DNA of 64,000 bases from Neotamlana sedimentorum (GCF_000943565.1 NZ_JTDW01000004.1:62001-126000), one strand, 5' to 3'; counted from the first letter of the stretch, positions 15,636-24,720 are shown. Notes: generated from the letters alone by a model not told the origin. A program made the numbers and translations.

Positions 15636-16481
15636 ATGATTAATTTTAACGGAACACTTCAAAACGAAAATAATATTTTATCACCTAATAATAGAGGTTA
15701 TGCTTATGGCGATGCTTTGTTTGAGACGGTAAAGGTAAGTCATGGTAAAATTTTATTTTGGGAAGATCATTATTTTAGGTTAATGGCCTCTATGCGAATT
15801 TTACGTATGGAAATTCCAATGCATTTTACTATGGAGTTTTTAGAATCTGAAATTTTAAAAACCCTGGAAGCAAACAACTTAAAAAATAATACCGCACGAG
15901 TAAAATTGTTAGTTAATAGGGTAGCAGGTGGCTTGTATTTGCCAGAGAGTAACGATATTGATTACATAATCATGACCAAGGCATTAACTATAGATTTTTA
16001 TACTTTAAATGAAGACGCTTACGAGGTGGAATTGTTTAAAGATTATTATGTTCCACCAAGCTTATTATCGACTTTAAAAACGAATAATAAAGCCATAAAT
16101 GTGGTTGGAAGCATTTTTGCAAACGAAAACGGATTTAAAAATTGTTTGCTATTAAATACAAATAAACAAGTTGTTGAAGCTTTAAACGGCAATTTATTTT
16201 TGGTAAAAGGAACAACTATAAAAACGCCTCCATTAGCCGACGGCTGTTTAAAAGGTGTTATGCGTACCCAAATTTTAAACATTCTAAAAGATTTACCCGA
16301 TTTTACATTAGAAGAAGCATCTATTTCGCCATTCGAGCTTCAAAAAGCCGACGAATTATTTATTACTAACGTTATTACAGGAATTCAGCCTATAACAAAA
16401 TACAGAAAAAAAAGCTACAAACATGATGTAGCCAAATTGTTACTTCAAAAATTAAATGTAAAAGTACGGTTGTTGAGTTAG
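15636..16481 (+). CDS. Class IV aminotransferase / aminodeoxychorismate lyase-like
   Basis: PLP enzyme of fold type IV, 281 residues. The N-terminal RGYAYGDALFETVKV and the Lys in LKTNNK (Lys148, the probable PLP lysine) are clear, as is the cofactor-phosphate region TNVITGIQPI near the C-terminus. The family includes branched-chain and D-amino-acid aminotransferases and 4-amino-4-deoxychorismate lyase (PabC, folate synthesis). The short length and the LKTNN motif position are closest to PabC, but I cannot settle the substrate. It starts at ATG 15636, straight after a terminator, with its own promoter at 15600-15607. The 3' end overlaps the convergent YqgE gene by 4 bp. Confidence 0.85.
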   Translation: MINFNGTLQNENNILSPNNRGYAYGDALFETVKVSHGKILFWEDHYFRLMASMRILRMEIPMHFTMEFLESEILKTLEANNLKNNTARVKLLVNRVAGGLYLPESNDIDYIIMTKALTIDFYTLNEDAYEVELFKDYYVPPSLLSTLKTNNKAINVVGSIFANENGFKNCLLLNTNKQVVEALNGNLFLVKGTTIKTPPLADGCLKGVMRTQILNILKDLPDFTLEEASISPFELQKADELFITNVITGIQPITKYRKKSYKHDVAKLLLQKLNVKVRLLS

Positions 16482-17038
16482 TTGTAACTTGGGTGCTCTG
16501 GTGCGTTCGACCATATGCTGTATTCGCCTCCAAGCTCAATCATTTTTTCTTTCCAAAAAGATTCGTAATCTTTTTCAATAATATTCTTTTTATAAATATT
16601 TTCGGTAACCACCCAACTACTTGCTTTTAATTCGTTTTCTAATTGGTGTTCGCTCCAGCCAGAATAACCAAGAAAAAACCTTATGTCAGTTTCTTTTATG
16701 GTATTATCTTTTATAAGTTCGGCTACTTTGGTAAAATCGCCTCCCCAATAAATACCTAGCGATATTTCGATGCTATCTGGAATTAAATGAGGTATTTTAT
16801 GAATAAAGTATAAGTTATCCTGTTCTACCGGCCCACCATTGTATACTTTAAAATTAACATCTAAATCTGGAATTAAATCATTAATGGTATAATCTAATGG
16901 TTTGTTAAGAATAAAACCAATAGAACCCTCTTGCGTATGGTCTGCCAAAAGAACAATTGAGCGATTAAAAGATACATCGCCAATTATAGCAGGTTCGGCT
17001 ATTAATAAATTACCTTTTTGAGGGTTAGATGTTACCAT
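16478..17038 (-). CDS. YqgE/AlgH family protein
   Basis: A 186-residue cytosolic protein of the UPF0301 family. It shows KGNLLIAEPAI and FNRSIVLLADHTQEGSIGFILNKPL at the N-terminus, then YNGGPVEQDNLYFIH and LGYSGWSEHQLENEL, all family signatures in the right order. The biochemical role is not established; AlgH was named for an effect on alginate gene regulation in Pseudomonas. It starts at ATG 17038 and is convergent with the aminotransferase gene, with a 4-bp overlap. No membrane segment or signal peptide. Confidence 0.93.
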   Translation of the reverse strand: MVTSNPQKGNLLIAEPAIIGDVSFNRSIVLLADHTQEGSIGFILNKPLDYTINDLIPDLDVNFKVYNGGPVEQDNLYFIHKIPHLIPDSIEISLGIYWGGDFTKVAELIKDNTIKETDIRFFLGYSGWSEHQLENELKASSWVVTENIYKKNIIEKDYESFWKEKMIELGGEYSIWSNAPEHPSYN

Positions 17039-17106
17039 ATTTTAAGGTATTAATAACTAAATCTAAGATATATTTATTAAAAATGCAACTCTTTAATAAT
17101 ATAAAT

Positions 17107-17134
17107 AAAAAATGCCCTCTTAAATAGAAGGCAT
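17107..17134 (-). terminator. Terminator of the HU gene
   Basis: On the minus strand ATGCCTTCT pairs with AGAGGGCAT and is followed by TTTTTT, 26 bp past the HU stop codon. Confidence 0.8.
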
Positions 17135-17159
17135 CTAAATCATTTATTTTATAAATAAA

Positions 17160-17432
17160 TTAGTTTACTGCGTCAGATAAATCAGATCCAGCTTTAAACT
17201 TTACAACGTTTTTAGCTTTAATTTTGATTGTCTCTCCAGTTTGTGGATTTCTTCCTTCTCTAGCAGCTCTTTTAGAAACTGACCAAGAACCAAAACCTAC
17301 TAAAGAAACTCTGTTTCCTTTTTGTAATGCTCCTTCAATTTCAATTAATGCGCATTCTAAAGCTTTTTTAGCGGCAGCTTTAGTAATTCCAGCATGTTCT
17401 GCCATTGCGTCGATTAAATCTGTTTTGTTCAT
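17160..17432 (-). CDS. hup: HU-family nucleoid DNA-binding protein
   Basis: Small architectural protein that bends and packages DNA as a dimer. The 90 residues contain the diagnostic DNA-contact region GFGSWSVSKRAAREGRNPQTG followed by KAKNVVKFKAGSDL, and the N-terminal helix pair beginning MNKTDLIDAMAEHAG. This is the standard HU-beta length. It is a monocistronic gene with its own -7 box (17487-17494 on the minus strand) and a terminator, consistent with high independent expression. The absence of the long N- or C-terminal extensions found in some Bacteroidota HU paralogues indicates the housekeeping type. Confidence 0.96.
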   Translation of the reverse strand: MNKTDLIDAMAEHAGITKAAAKKALECALIEIEGALQKGNRVSLVGFGSWSVSKRAAREGRNPQTGETIKIKAKNVVKFKAGSDLSDAVN

Positions 17433-17486
17433 AATGTGAATATTTAATTATTAATAAAGTGGTTAAACATTTCGTTAAATCCTATA

Positions 17487-17494
17487 CAAATTTA
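17487..17494 (-). promoter_or_regulatory. -7 box TAAATTTG, HU gene
   Basis: TAnnTTTG match on the minus strand, 55 bp upstream of the HU ATG. No strong -33 TTTG is visible. Confidence 0.45.
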
Positions 17495-17622
17495 TACGGA
17501 TTATGCAATCAGGCAAGTAATAGCAAGGGAAATCCCTATTTTTGTTAATAACTTGCTCGATTTGTTGATAAAGGCCATGTATTTTGTCGATTAATTGCGC
17601 GAATGTAAGTAAATATAAGGGC

Positions 17623-18570
17623 TTACAGCATTTTAACATCAGAATTAAACGTGTACCCGTTAAGTAATGATGTTGTATCCATTAATCGTTTTCCTGGAAG
17701 TTTTATTGTATCAATTATTATAAATCCATTTTTTACGGCAACTTTTAATTCTTTTTTTGAAACTTTTACATCTCCTGTATTTAACTTATGATCTTCTGTT
17801 ACTTTTTTTACGGCATAAATTTTTACATCAAGAGTTTGATCTCCATTTAAAAGTTCGCTCCACGCAGCTGGATACGGACTCAAGCCACGTATTTTGTTGT
17901 AAATATTATCCATATTATCGTTCCAGTTAATTTTACAATTATCACGATTTAATTTATAAGCCGTTTTTATATCTACGTTTTCTTTTTGCTTTTGGGTTTT
18001 TACAGGGCCTTTTTCTATGGCGGCAACTGTTTTTAAAACTAAATTACTTCCTAAAAACATTAATTTATCGTGTAAACTTCCAGCATTTTCGGTTGGTTCA
18101 ATGCTAATTTCTTCTTGTAAAATCATATCTCCTGTGTCTATTTTTTCATCTATAAAAAACGTAGAGACTCCAGTTTTAGTTTCTCCGTTTATTATGGCCC
18201 AATTAATTGGAGCTGCACCTCGGTAGTTTGGTAATAACGAAGCATGCAAGTTAAATGTACCATATTCTGGCATTTGCCAAACGACTTTTGGTAACATTCT
18301 AAAAGCGACCACAATTTGCAAATTGGCTCTTAGAGCTTTTAAATTCTCAATAAAGTCTTCACTTTTTAGATTGGTTGGTTGTAAAATATTTAAATCTTGC
18401 GATTTGGCGTATTGTTTTACGGCACTTTCGTTTAGTTTTCGTCCACGACCCGCTGGTTTATCGGGTGCAGTAATAACACCAACGATATTATAATTATTTT
18501 CTACGAGAGTTTTTAGTGTGGTCACAGCAAAATCTGGCGTGCCCATAAATACAATTCTTAAATTCCTCAT
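17623..18570 (-). CDS. fmt: Methionyl-tRNA formyltransferase
   Basis: Formylates initiator Met-tRNA using 10-formyl-tetrahydrofolate. The 315 residues carry the N-terminal MGTPDFAVTTL, the APDKPAGRGRKL tRNA-contact loop and the active-site region NLHASLLPNYRGAAPINWAI (catalytic Asn and His), then the Asp in IDTGDMI. The C-terminal OB-like domain is also present (LSPYPAAWSEL). It begins at ATG 18570, 20 bp downstream of recQ on the same strand, so it is the last gene of an AAA ATPase-recQ-fmt transcript. Confidence 0.97.
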   Translation of the reverse strand: MRNLRIVFMGTPDFAVTTLKTLVENNYNIVGVITAPDKPAGRGRKLNESAVKQYAKSQDLNILQPTNLKSEDFIENLKALRANLQIVVAFRMLPKVVWQMPEYGTFNLHASLLPNYRGAAPINWAIINGETKTGVSTFFIDEKIDTGDMILQEEISIEPTENAGSLHDKLMFLGSNLVLKTVAAIEKGPVKTQKQKENVDIKTAYKLNRDNCKINWNDNMDNIYNKIRGLSPYPAAWSELLNGDQTLDVKIYAVKKVTEDHKLNTGDVKVSKKELKVAVKNGFIIIDTIKLPGKRLMDTTSLLNGYTFNSDVKML

Positions 18571-18590
18571 GTGTTTACTGTTTTTTTTTA

Positions 18591-20492
18591 TTAATCACTT
18601 AACTTATAAGTGTTTGTTGCGGTTGTAGTAATAATTTGATGCTCTAAAAGGTGCTTTAAAGCTTGCTTTAAGTCGGTTTCACTACATTTTAAAGATTCAC
18701 CCAAAGCTCTAGACGATAAATGATTTACTTGAAGCAACTCAATAATGTTATTTTTAATATGATTTAAGTCTTGAGGGATATGTGCTTTATTTAATTTTAA
18801 GCATACCGAGCATATGCCACAAGGTTTTGTGTTTTGTTCACCAAAATACGCCAGGAGTTGTTCACTTTTGCAATCCTTTTCATTTTCAATATATTGAAGC
18901 ATAGCTAAAACTTGCTTTTCTTTCTGTTTATTTTGCTTTTCAATGGTTTTTGCAATTCTATTTATAGTTTTATCGTCTTCTCGAGGTTCTATAAAAGTGA
19001 TTTGAGCATCGGTTTTGCTTAAATTAAGAGTTATAATTTCATCGCGCTCTAATTCTTTTAAAACAACTATTATTTTTTCTGCGGAAACTGATGATTTGTT
19101 TATTACTTTATTTAAATCTATAGCGGTTTGGTTATCGAAAACACCACCATACATTCGTAAAATCGATTTTACAATAATATCGAAATCATTATGATGCTCT
19201 AAATAATTAAAAAGCGCTGTATTAGATGTGATAAATTGAAGTGTTACTTTATTTTTAAATTGTTTTGAAAGGGTTATAATGCTGTTTCTATCGAGTAGTA
19301 GTAGTGCGTTGTAGCACAATGTAGAGCTAAAGTTATAAGTTTTACTAAAGGTGTAAAAATCGAAATCGAAGGTTAAATATTCGCCTTCTCCATACGAAAT
19401 TTGAAAATAGTTGCACAGTTTTCTATAAACTTGCTTTATAAAATTTATAGGGGGTAAAACTTTTAAAAACTGATTTTTTATTAAAACTTCATCACTATTA
19501 TTTTTAAAAATAACAGCAAAAGCCTTTTTTCCATTTCTACCAGCACGACCAGCTTCTTGAAAATAACTTTCTATGCTTTCGGGCAAATTTATATGAATTA
19601 CGGTTTTTACATCGGGTTTATCTATTCCCATCCCGAAGGCGTTTGTGGCCACCATAACCTGACTTTGGTTATTTAACCAAGCCGTCATATTATCATTTTT
19701 AGTATTGTTGGGTAAACCACCATGGTAGGTGGTTGCGCTTATGTGTTTCGAGTTTAAATAACTGCTAATTTCGTTGGTTAATTTGCGATTTCTAACATAA
19801 ATAATAGAAGGTTCTGTATATTTTTTTAAGATAGTTTCTAGCTTATATAGTTTGTCTTCTTCATGAAAAACCATATAGGCTAAATTGCTTCTAAAAAAAG
19901 ACTGTTTAAAAAGTTTTGGATTTATAAAATCGAGTTCTTTTATAATATCCTCAACCACTTCTGGTGTTGCTGACGCTGTTAAAGCTACCACATTAACAGC
20001 AGGTTGAATTTGCCTTAAAGTAGAAATATTTTTAAAGGCTGGACGAAAATCGTTTCCCCATTGTGAAATACAATGAGCTTCATCAACTGCAATTAAATTG
20101 ACATGCATTTGTTTAATACGATTTTGTACAATTTCCTGTTGTAAGCGTTCTGGCGATAAATATAAAAACTTATAATTTCCATATACACAATTATCGAGCA
20201 TAGTATCAAGCTCTTTATAACTAATACCACTTGTTAAAGCCATGGCTTTTATGCCCTTGTCGTTTAATGCCTTAACTTGATCTTTCATTAATGCAACTAG
20301 AGGTGAAACAACAATACAAATACCGTCTTTTACTAATGCTGGCACTTGAAAACAAATTGATTTTCCGCCGCCAGTTGGCATTAAAGCAAAAGTGTCTTCA
20401 CCAGCTATTACGGCATTTATAATAGTTTCTTGCTGCCCTCTAAAAGAGGTGAATTTCCAATAACGTTCAAGTATGTTAATAGGGTGTTTCAT
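18591..20492 (-). CDS. recQ: ATP-dependent DNA helicase RecQ
   Basis: 3'-5' DNA helicase for recombination and replication-fork repair. It has 633 residues. Walker A is MPTGGGKS (Lys44), the DEAH box is at 137-140 followed by CISQWGNDFRP, and later helicase motifs include GMGIDKPDVKTVIH and QEAGRAGRNGK. The zinc-binding Cys set appears near the C-terminus (CGICSVC with an upstream CKSEQ). After it comes a short region rather than a clear full HRDC domain. The start codon directly follows the stop of the upstream ATPase gene with no spacing, implying coupled translation. Confidence 0.96.
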   Translation of the reverse strand: MKHPINILERYWKFTSFRGQQETIINAVIAGEDTFALMPTGGGKSICFQVPALVKDGICIVVSPLVALMKDQVKALNDKGIKAMALTSGISYKELDTMLDNCVYGNYKFLYLSPERLQQEIVQNRIKQMHVNLIAVDEAHCISQWGNDFRPAFKNISTLRQIQPAVNVVALTASATPEVVEDIIKELDFINPKLFKQSFFRSNLAYMVFHEEDKLYKLETILKKYTEPSIIYVRNRKLTNEISSYLNSKHISATTYHGGLPNNTKNDNMTAWLNNQSQVMVATNAFGMGIDKPDVKTVIHINLPESIESYFQEAGRAGRNGKKAFAVIFKNNSDEVLIKNQFLKVLPPINFIKQVYRKLCNYFQISYGEGEYLTFDFDFYTFSKTYNFSSTLCYNALLLLDRNSIITLSKQFKNKVTLQFITSNTALFNYLEHHNDFDIIVKSILRMYGGVFDNQTAIDLNKVINKSSVSAEKIIVVLKELERDEIITLNLSKTDAQITFIEPREDDKTINRIAKTIEKQNKQKEKQVLAMLQYIENEKDCKSEQLLAYFGEQNTKPCGICSVCLKLNKAHIPQDLNHIKNNIIELLQVNHLSSRALGESLKCSETDLKQALKHLLEHQIITTTATNTYKLSD

Positions 20493-21032
20493 TTACACGC
20501 CTAATACTTTAATTATAAAATTTGTACGGTTTTCAACGGTATCAAAAGGAACGTCAATTAAGGTGTAATTGTAACGTTTATATGTGTTTACTAAATTGTC
20601 ATGAATTTTTAGGGCTTGTTCAAAATTTTCATAGCGTTCACTATCGCTAGTGTAAATCTCTTTCCAAGGTTTTAAAATAAAAACGGCATCGTAAACAGCA
20701 TCATTACACGCATCAATAAAACTTTGTGGATATGTATCACCAATAAAATCCATGTAGGCTAAAATATCGGGAATTCCTCTATCGAAAAAAACAGTTTCAT
20801 TTTTAAAGTTAGTAGCTTCAATAAATTGTTTTTGACGGCCTTTTAAAAGAAGTTCGCTAAATAAAAGTGGGTTAGTTAAAAACAATTGATCGATACCTTC
20901 TTTTTTAGCTTCAATAGTAACTTGTCTCGAAATTTCTTCAAGACAAATATAATTTCTTCTAATAAGGTCGTTTATAATACTTGATTTTCCTGTTCCAGGA
21001 CCGCCTGTTATTACAATTCTTTTGGTATTCAA
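20493..21032 (-). CDS. NadR-like/AAA P-loop ATPase
   Basis: A 179-residue P-loop protein. Walker A is ITGGPGTGKSSIIND (about residues 8-22), followed by an EEISRQV stretch and a Walker-B-like VFFDRGIPDILAYMD. The C-terminal part (YTLIDVPFDTVENR) matches the AAA_28/NadR-kinase-like group of small predicted kinases. Substrate unknown. It lies directly upstream of recQ, stop and start adjacent, so it is co-translated with that helicase. The association is conserved enough in Flavobacteriia, as far as I recall, to suggest co-regulation rather than shared function. Confidence 0.8.
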   Translation of the reverse strand: MNTKRIVITGGPGTGKSSIINDLIRRNYICLEEISRQVTIEAKKEGIDQLFLTNPLLFSELLLKGRQKQFIEATNFKNETVFFDRGIPDILAYMDFIGDTYPQSFIDACNDAVYDAVFILKPWKEIYTSDSERYENFEQALKIHDNLVNTYKRYNYTLIDVPFDTVENRTNFIIKVLGV

Positions 21033-21093
21033 TGCTAAATTTTTTCGTAAAAATCGTAATAAAACGGCTATAAAAAAAATGGAAACAAAACTC

Positions 21094-21101
21094 TATATTT
21101 G
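21094..21101 (+). promoter_or_regulatory. -7 box TATATTTG, DUF493 gene
   Basis: Perfect TAnnTTTG, 18 bp before the ATG at 21120. Its last three bases are an in-frame TTG that I do not use as the start. Confidence 0.55.
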
Positions 21102-21119
21102 CATCTTATAATAATAACT

Positions 21120-21413
21120 ATGAGCGTAACACCAAATTCTGAAGAATTTTATAAAAAATTAAAATCTCAATTACACGATACAGCGCTATGGCCATCGGAG
21201 TATTTGTATAAATTTATTGTAAAAACAGACACTAGTAAAATTGTGCAAGTTGAGTCTATTTTCGATAATATGGGTGCAGTAATAAATACTATAGAATCTA
21301 AAAATGGAAAATATACTAGTGTTTCTGTAAATTTAGTTATGAAAAATCCCGACGCAGTTATAGAAAAATACAAAGAAGTAGCAGAAAAAGTAGAGGGCGT
21401 AATAAGTCTTTAG
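21120..21413 (+). CDS. DUF493 (YbeD-like) protein
   Basis: A 97-residue ferredoxin-like-fold protein. The pattern WPSEYLYKFIVKTD, with SVSVNLVMKNPDAVIEKY at the end, matches DUF493. In proteobacteria YbeD sits between cell-wall and lipoate genes and is suspected to be regulatory; function here is unknown. I start it at ATG 21120, because the upstream TTG lies inside the promoter box. Divergent from the ATPase-recQ-fmt operon. Confidence 0.85.
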   Translation: MSVTPNSEEFYKKLKSQLHDTALWPSEYLYKFIVKTDTSKIVQVESIFDNMGAVINTIESKNGKYTSVSVNLVMKNPDAVIEKYKEVAEKVEGVISL

Positions 21414-21478
21414 TTTTTTTTTGTATTTTGCGATTGCATAATTACTACATGCAAAAAATTTAAAACTTCACATTTATT

Positions 21479-22123
21479 TTGATAGATAATTTAGAATACA
21501 ACACCGAACGCGAGCATTTAATTATTCCAGAATATGGACGCCATATGCAGAAAATGATTAATCATGCTAAAACCATAGAAGATAAAGAAGAACGTAACAA
21601 AATAGCAAAAGCTATAATTGCTGTTATGGGAAATATACAACCGCATTTACGTGATGTTCCCGATTTTCAACATAAACTTTGGGATCAATTATTTATTATG
21701 TCCAATTTTGAATTGGATGTGGATTCTCCATATGAAAAACCTACAAAGGAACTTTTTGAAGAACGACCAGAACCTTTAAGATATCCCCAAAATCATCCAA
21801 AGTATCGTTTTTATGGAAACAATATTAAAACCATGATTGATGTAGCGAACACTTGGGAGGATGGCGATTTAAAGGAGGCTTTAGTATATACTATTGCTAA
21901 TCATATGAAAAAATGTTTTTTAAATTGGAATAAAGATACGGTTGAAGATAATGTAATTTATGATCACTTGTTTGAGCTTTCTGGTGGAAAAATAAATCTT
22001 AAAAATTCTGATGAAGATTTAACTGATTCTTCAAGTTTAATGAGAAGTAAAAGCAAATTTTCAAATAATAAAAAAGGAGGAGGACACCACAAAAAAAATA
22101 ACCGACAAAGAAAACGCTACTAA
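21479..22123 (+). CDS. DUF4290 protein, TTG start
   Basis: A 214-residue conserved Bacteroidota protein. It opens with NLEYNTEREHLIIPEYGRHM and has the family core NIQPHLRDVPDFQHKLWDQLF and ANTWEDGDLKEAL. The tail (about 185-214) is strongly basic, with Lys, Asn, His and Arg, and may bind nucleic acid. The first in-frame ATG lies within the conserved RHM, too late, so TTG 21479 is the plausible start. It ends 5 bp before murA, so the two are co-transcribed. Molecular function unknown. Confidence 0.88.
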   Translation: MIDNLEYNTEREHLIIPEYGRHMQKMINHAKTIEDKEERNKIAKAIIAVMGNIQPHLRDVPDFQHKLWDQLFIMSNFELDVDSPYEKPTKELFEERPEPLRYPQNHPKYRFYGNNIKTMIDVANTWEDGDLKEALVYTIANHMKKCFLNWNKDTVEDNVIYDHLFELSGGKINLKNSDEDLTDSSSLMRSKSKFSNNKKGGGHHKKNNRQRKRY

Positions 22124-22128
22124 ACGTT

Positions 22129-23439
22129 ATGGGAACATTTAAAATTGAAGGCGGCCATCAATTAAAAGGAAGCATTCAACCACAAGGCGCAAAAAATGAA
22201 GCTTTGCAAATTTTATGTGCCGTATTATTAACACCAGAAAAAGTAACTATTAACAACATACCCGATATTGTTGATGTTAATAAGCTAATTAAACTACTAG
22301 GAAAACTAGGTGTTAAAATTGAAAAACTAAGCAAAAGCACTTATACATTTCAAGCCGATGAGGTAAATTTAAAATATTTAGAATCCGATCAATTTAAAAT
22401 TGATGGTCGTGGTTTACGTGGCTCAATTATGATAGTAGGACCGCTTTTAGCTCGTTTTGGCAAGGGTTATATTCCTAAGCCAGGTGGCGATAAAATTGGG
22501 CGTCGTCGTTTAGATACGCATTTTGAAGGTTTAATAAAATTAGGTGCTAAATTTGGTTACAGTAGAGAAGAACAGTTTTATGGTGTTGAAGCTAAAAAGC
22601 TAAAAGGAGCCTATATGCTGCTTGAAGAAGCTTCGGTTACTGGGACTGCAAATATTGTAATGGCAGCCGTTTTAGCAGAGGGGCAAACGACAATTTATAA
22701 CGCAGCTTGCGAGCCCTATTTGCAACAACTTTGTAAAATGTTGAATCGCATGGGAGCTAAAATTAGCGGTGTTGGTTCTAATATGTTAATAATTGATGGT
22801 GTTGATAGTTTAGGTGGTACGGAGCATACCATGTTGCCAGATATGATTGAAATAGGTAGCTGGATTGGTTTAGCGGCTATGACCAAAAGTGAATTAACCA
22901 TTACTAATGTAAGCTGGAACGATTTAGGTATTATTCCTTCTGTTTTTAGAAAATTAGGAATTACCGTTGAAAAACAAGGTGACAATATTTATATTCCTGC
23001 ACATACCGATGGCTATGAGATACAAAGCTTTATTGATGGTTCAATTTTAACCATTGCCGATGCACCTTGGCCAGGATTTACACCCGATTTATTAAGTATT
23101 ATTTTAGTTGTTGCAACCCAGGCTAGAGGAAGTGTGTTAATTCACCAAAAAATGTTTGAAAGTCGTCTGTTTTTTGTCGATAAATTAATTGATATGGGGG
23201 CAAAAATTATACTTTGTGATCCGCATAGAGCTACGGTTATTGGACATGATTTTAAATCTACCTTAAAAGCAACAACCATGACATCGCCCGATATTCGTGC
23301 AGGTGTATCGTTGTTAATTGCGGCGCTATCTGCAAAGGGGACTTCAACTATTATGAATATTGAGCAAATTGATAGAGGTTACGAAAACATAGACGAACGT
23401 TTACGTGCTATTGGTGCCAAAATTGAACGTTTAGATTAA
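22129..23439 (+). CDS. murA: UDP-N-acetylglucosamine 1-carboxyvinyltransferase
   Basis: First committed enzyme of peptidoglycan synthesis: transfers enolpyruvate from PEP to UDP-GlcNAc. The 436 residues start with GTFKIEGGHQLKGSI and keep the GAKNEAL substrate loop (Lys22, Asn23). The catalytic loop reads PKPGGDKIGRR: the residue equivalent to E. coli Cys115 is Asp121. MurA enzymes with Asp here are known to stay active and resist fosfomycin, which alkylates that Cys. Late motifs DMIEIGSW and APWPGFTPDL are normal. A bidirectional terminator follows at 23465-23504. Confidence 0.96.
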   Translation: MGTFKIEGGHQLKGSIQPQGAKNEALQILCAVLLTPEKVTINNIPDIVDVNKLIKLLGKLGVKIEKLSKSTYTFQADEVNLKYLESDQFKIDGRGLRGSIMIVGPLLARFGKGYIPKPGGDKIGRRRLDTHFEGLIKLGAKFGYSREEQFYGVEAKKLKGAYMLLEEASVTGTANIVMAAVLAEGQTTIYNAACEPYLQQLCKMLNRMGAKISGVGSNMLIIDGVDSLGGTEHTMLPDMIEIGSWIGLAAMTKSELTITNVSWNDLGIIPSVFRKLGITVEKQGDNIYIPAHTDGYEIQSFIDGSILTIADAPWPGFTPDLLSIILVVATQARGSVLIHQKMFESRLFFVDKLIDMGAKIILCDPHRATVIGHDFKSTLKATTMTSPDIRAGVSLLIAALSAKGTSTIMNIEQIDRGYENIDERLRAIGAKIERLD

Positions 23440-23464
23440 AGAAATAATAGGAAACTTTATAAAA

Positions 23465-23504
23465 CTAAAAATCCTGAAAACGATTAAGTTTTCAGGGTTT
23501 TTAG
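23465..23504. terminator. Bidirectional terminator after murA
   Basis: CTAAAAATCCTGAAAAC (23465-23481) pairs base for base with 23488-23504. It has T-runs on both strands and serves murA; the convergent lipoprotein gene ends about 100 bp away. Confidence 0.85.
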
Positions 23505-23611
23505 TTTTGGTTGATAGGTTATGATTGTTGTTTATTAACTAATTCATTAGTTAATAATTGTAGTTAAAATTTTCCTTTTAGATTTGAAAATATATTAACA
23601 TGTTTTCAGTT

Positions 23612-24232
23612 CTAACCTTCAATTTCAATATTAATTGATTCTATGTCGCTATACTCAATATCATATTCAATATTAATTATTTCGCCACTGTTGATAGTAA
23701 TTTCGCGGGTGCTGCCTTCTTCTATAGTAGTGAAATTAAAGGTTCCAGAAATTATTTTGTTAGATGTGTCTAAGGCTGTTATTTTGAAGGTTCCCGAACT
23801 TCCTTCAACACCAGAAGAAGCTCCGATATAATTAATTTCATCTTCTATTAAATTTCCAGTCCAATAAACTCCTAAAAAACCACCTAGATTATCTTCGTTT
23901 ATAGTTTCTATTTGATAAAGTTCGGAGTAGGAGATTCCTGAGCTCAAATTATTGAAATTTTGACCATAAATAAATATACCTAAGGTATGAATGTCTCTTA
24001 AAACATCGGTAACATCATCTAAATCTGTAAATGAAAGTACAAGTTTATATGAGTTATCTTGATAAACGGTAAAAGTGCCTCCACCTAATTTACTAACAAA
24101 GTTATAACCTTGAACGTTAGCTTTGGCAAGAACAGGCCCCTCAAGTTCGGTGACATCTTCAATAATATCTTCAATGCATGATGTAAATAATAACGTAATT
24201 AACAAAACAGGAAAAATGGTTAGCTTTTTCAT
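23612..24232 (-). CDS. DUF6252-like lipoprotein
   Basis: A 206-residue predicted lipoprotein: hydrophobic signal, then LLFTSC with the lipobox Cys at residue 19. The mature part is rich in Asp, Glu, Ser and Thr, with pattern pieces GTFTVYQDNSYKL and GTFKITALDTSNKIISGTFNF that recur in secreted Bacteroidota proteins of the DUF6252 type. No enzymatic motif. The neighbouring gene, 20 bp upstream, encodes a shorter relative with the same layout, so they are probably a co-expressed tandem pair of surface proteins. Confidence 0.75.
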   Translation of the reverse strand: MKKLTIFPVLLITLLFTSCIEDIIEDVTELEGPVLAKANVQGYNFVSKLGGGTFTVYQDNSYKLVLSFTDLDDVTDVLRDIHTLGIFIYGQNFNNLSSGISYSELYQIETINEDNLGGFLGVYWTGNLIEDEINYIGASSGVEGSSGTFKITALDTSNKIISGTFNFTTIEEGSTREITINSGEIINIEYDIEYSDIESINIEIEG

Positions 24233-24252
24233 ATTATATAAATTTGTGTATT

Positions 24253-24720
24253 TTAAAGGAAACTCGTTACAGAAAATTTTCCAGAGGTTATTTCTATAGA
24301 CCCACCTTCGTCTTCTTCAAACTCTGCAATAACACTAAATGTTCCGGCGGCGGAGTTATCATCAAAATGAGTTAAAGTAATAGTGCCTGATCCATAATCG
24401 AAGCCTGCAGTATAATTTTCGTATTCCGATAAGCCGGCTGTAATACTTGAAACATCGGTTTCATCGGAAATTGCTCCTAAATTATATGTGGCGCCTTCAA
24501 TAGGATTTAAAATGGTAATATTAACGAACTTTTCGCTAGATAATTCAATTCCTGTAATAGATAAGATGTCGAAACTATAATAACCTGCAGTATAAGTTGA
24601 AGTAAATGAATCTCCATTAATTTTACAAGTGACATAATCGCCGCTAGGGGTATCGCTATCGGTTTCGCAATTAAAAAATAGTAAAGTGAAAGCTAATAAT
24701 AATAAAAGGTGTTTTTTCAT
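24253..24720 (-). CDS. DUF6252-like lipoprotein (second of pair)
   Basis: A 155-residue predicted lipoprotein with a Leu-rich signal and lipobox Cys18 (LLFFNC). The mature part, VTCKINGDSFTS near the start and LTHFDDNSAAGTFSVIAEF near the end, follows the DUF6252 pattern of a small beta-sandwich that ends GKFSVTSF. It lies 20 bp upstream of the 206-residue lipoprotein gene on the same strand. The function is unknown; related proteins are predicted to be surface-exposed. Confidence 0.75.
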   Translation of the reverse strand: MKKHLLLLLAFTLLFFNCETDSDTPSGDYVTCKINGDSFTSTYTAGYYSFDILSITGIELSSEKFVNITILNPIEGATYNLGAISDETDVSSITAGLSEYENYTAGFDYGSGTITLTHFDDNSAAGTFSVIAEFEEDEGGSIEITSGKFSVTSFL

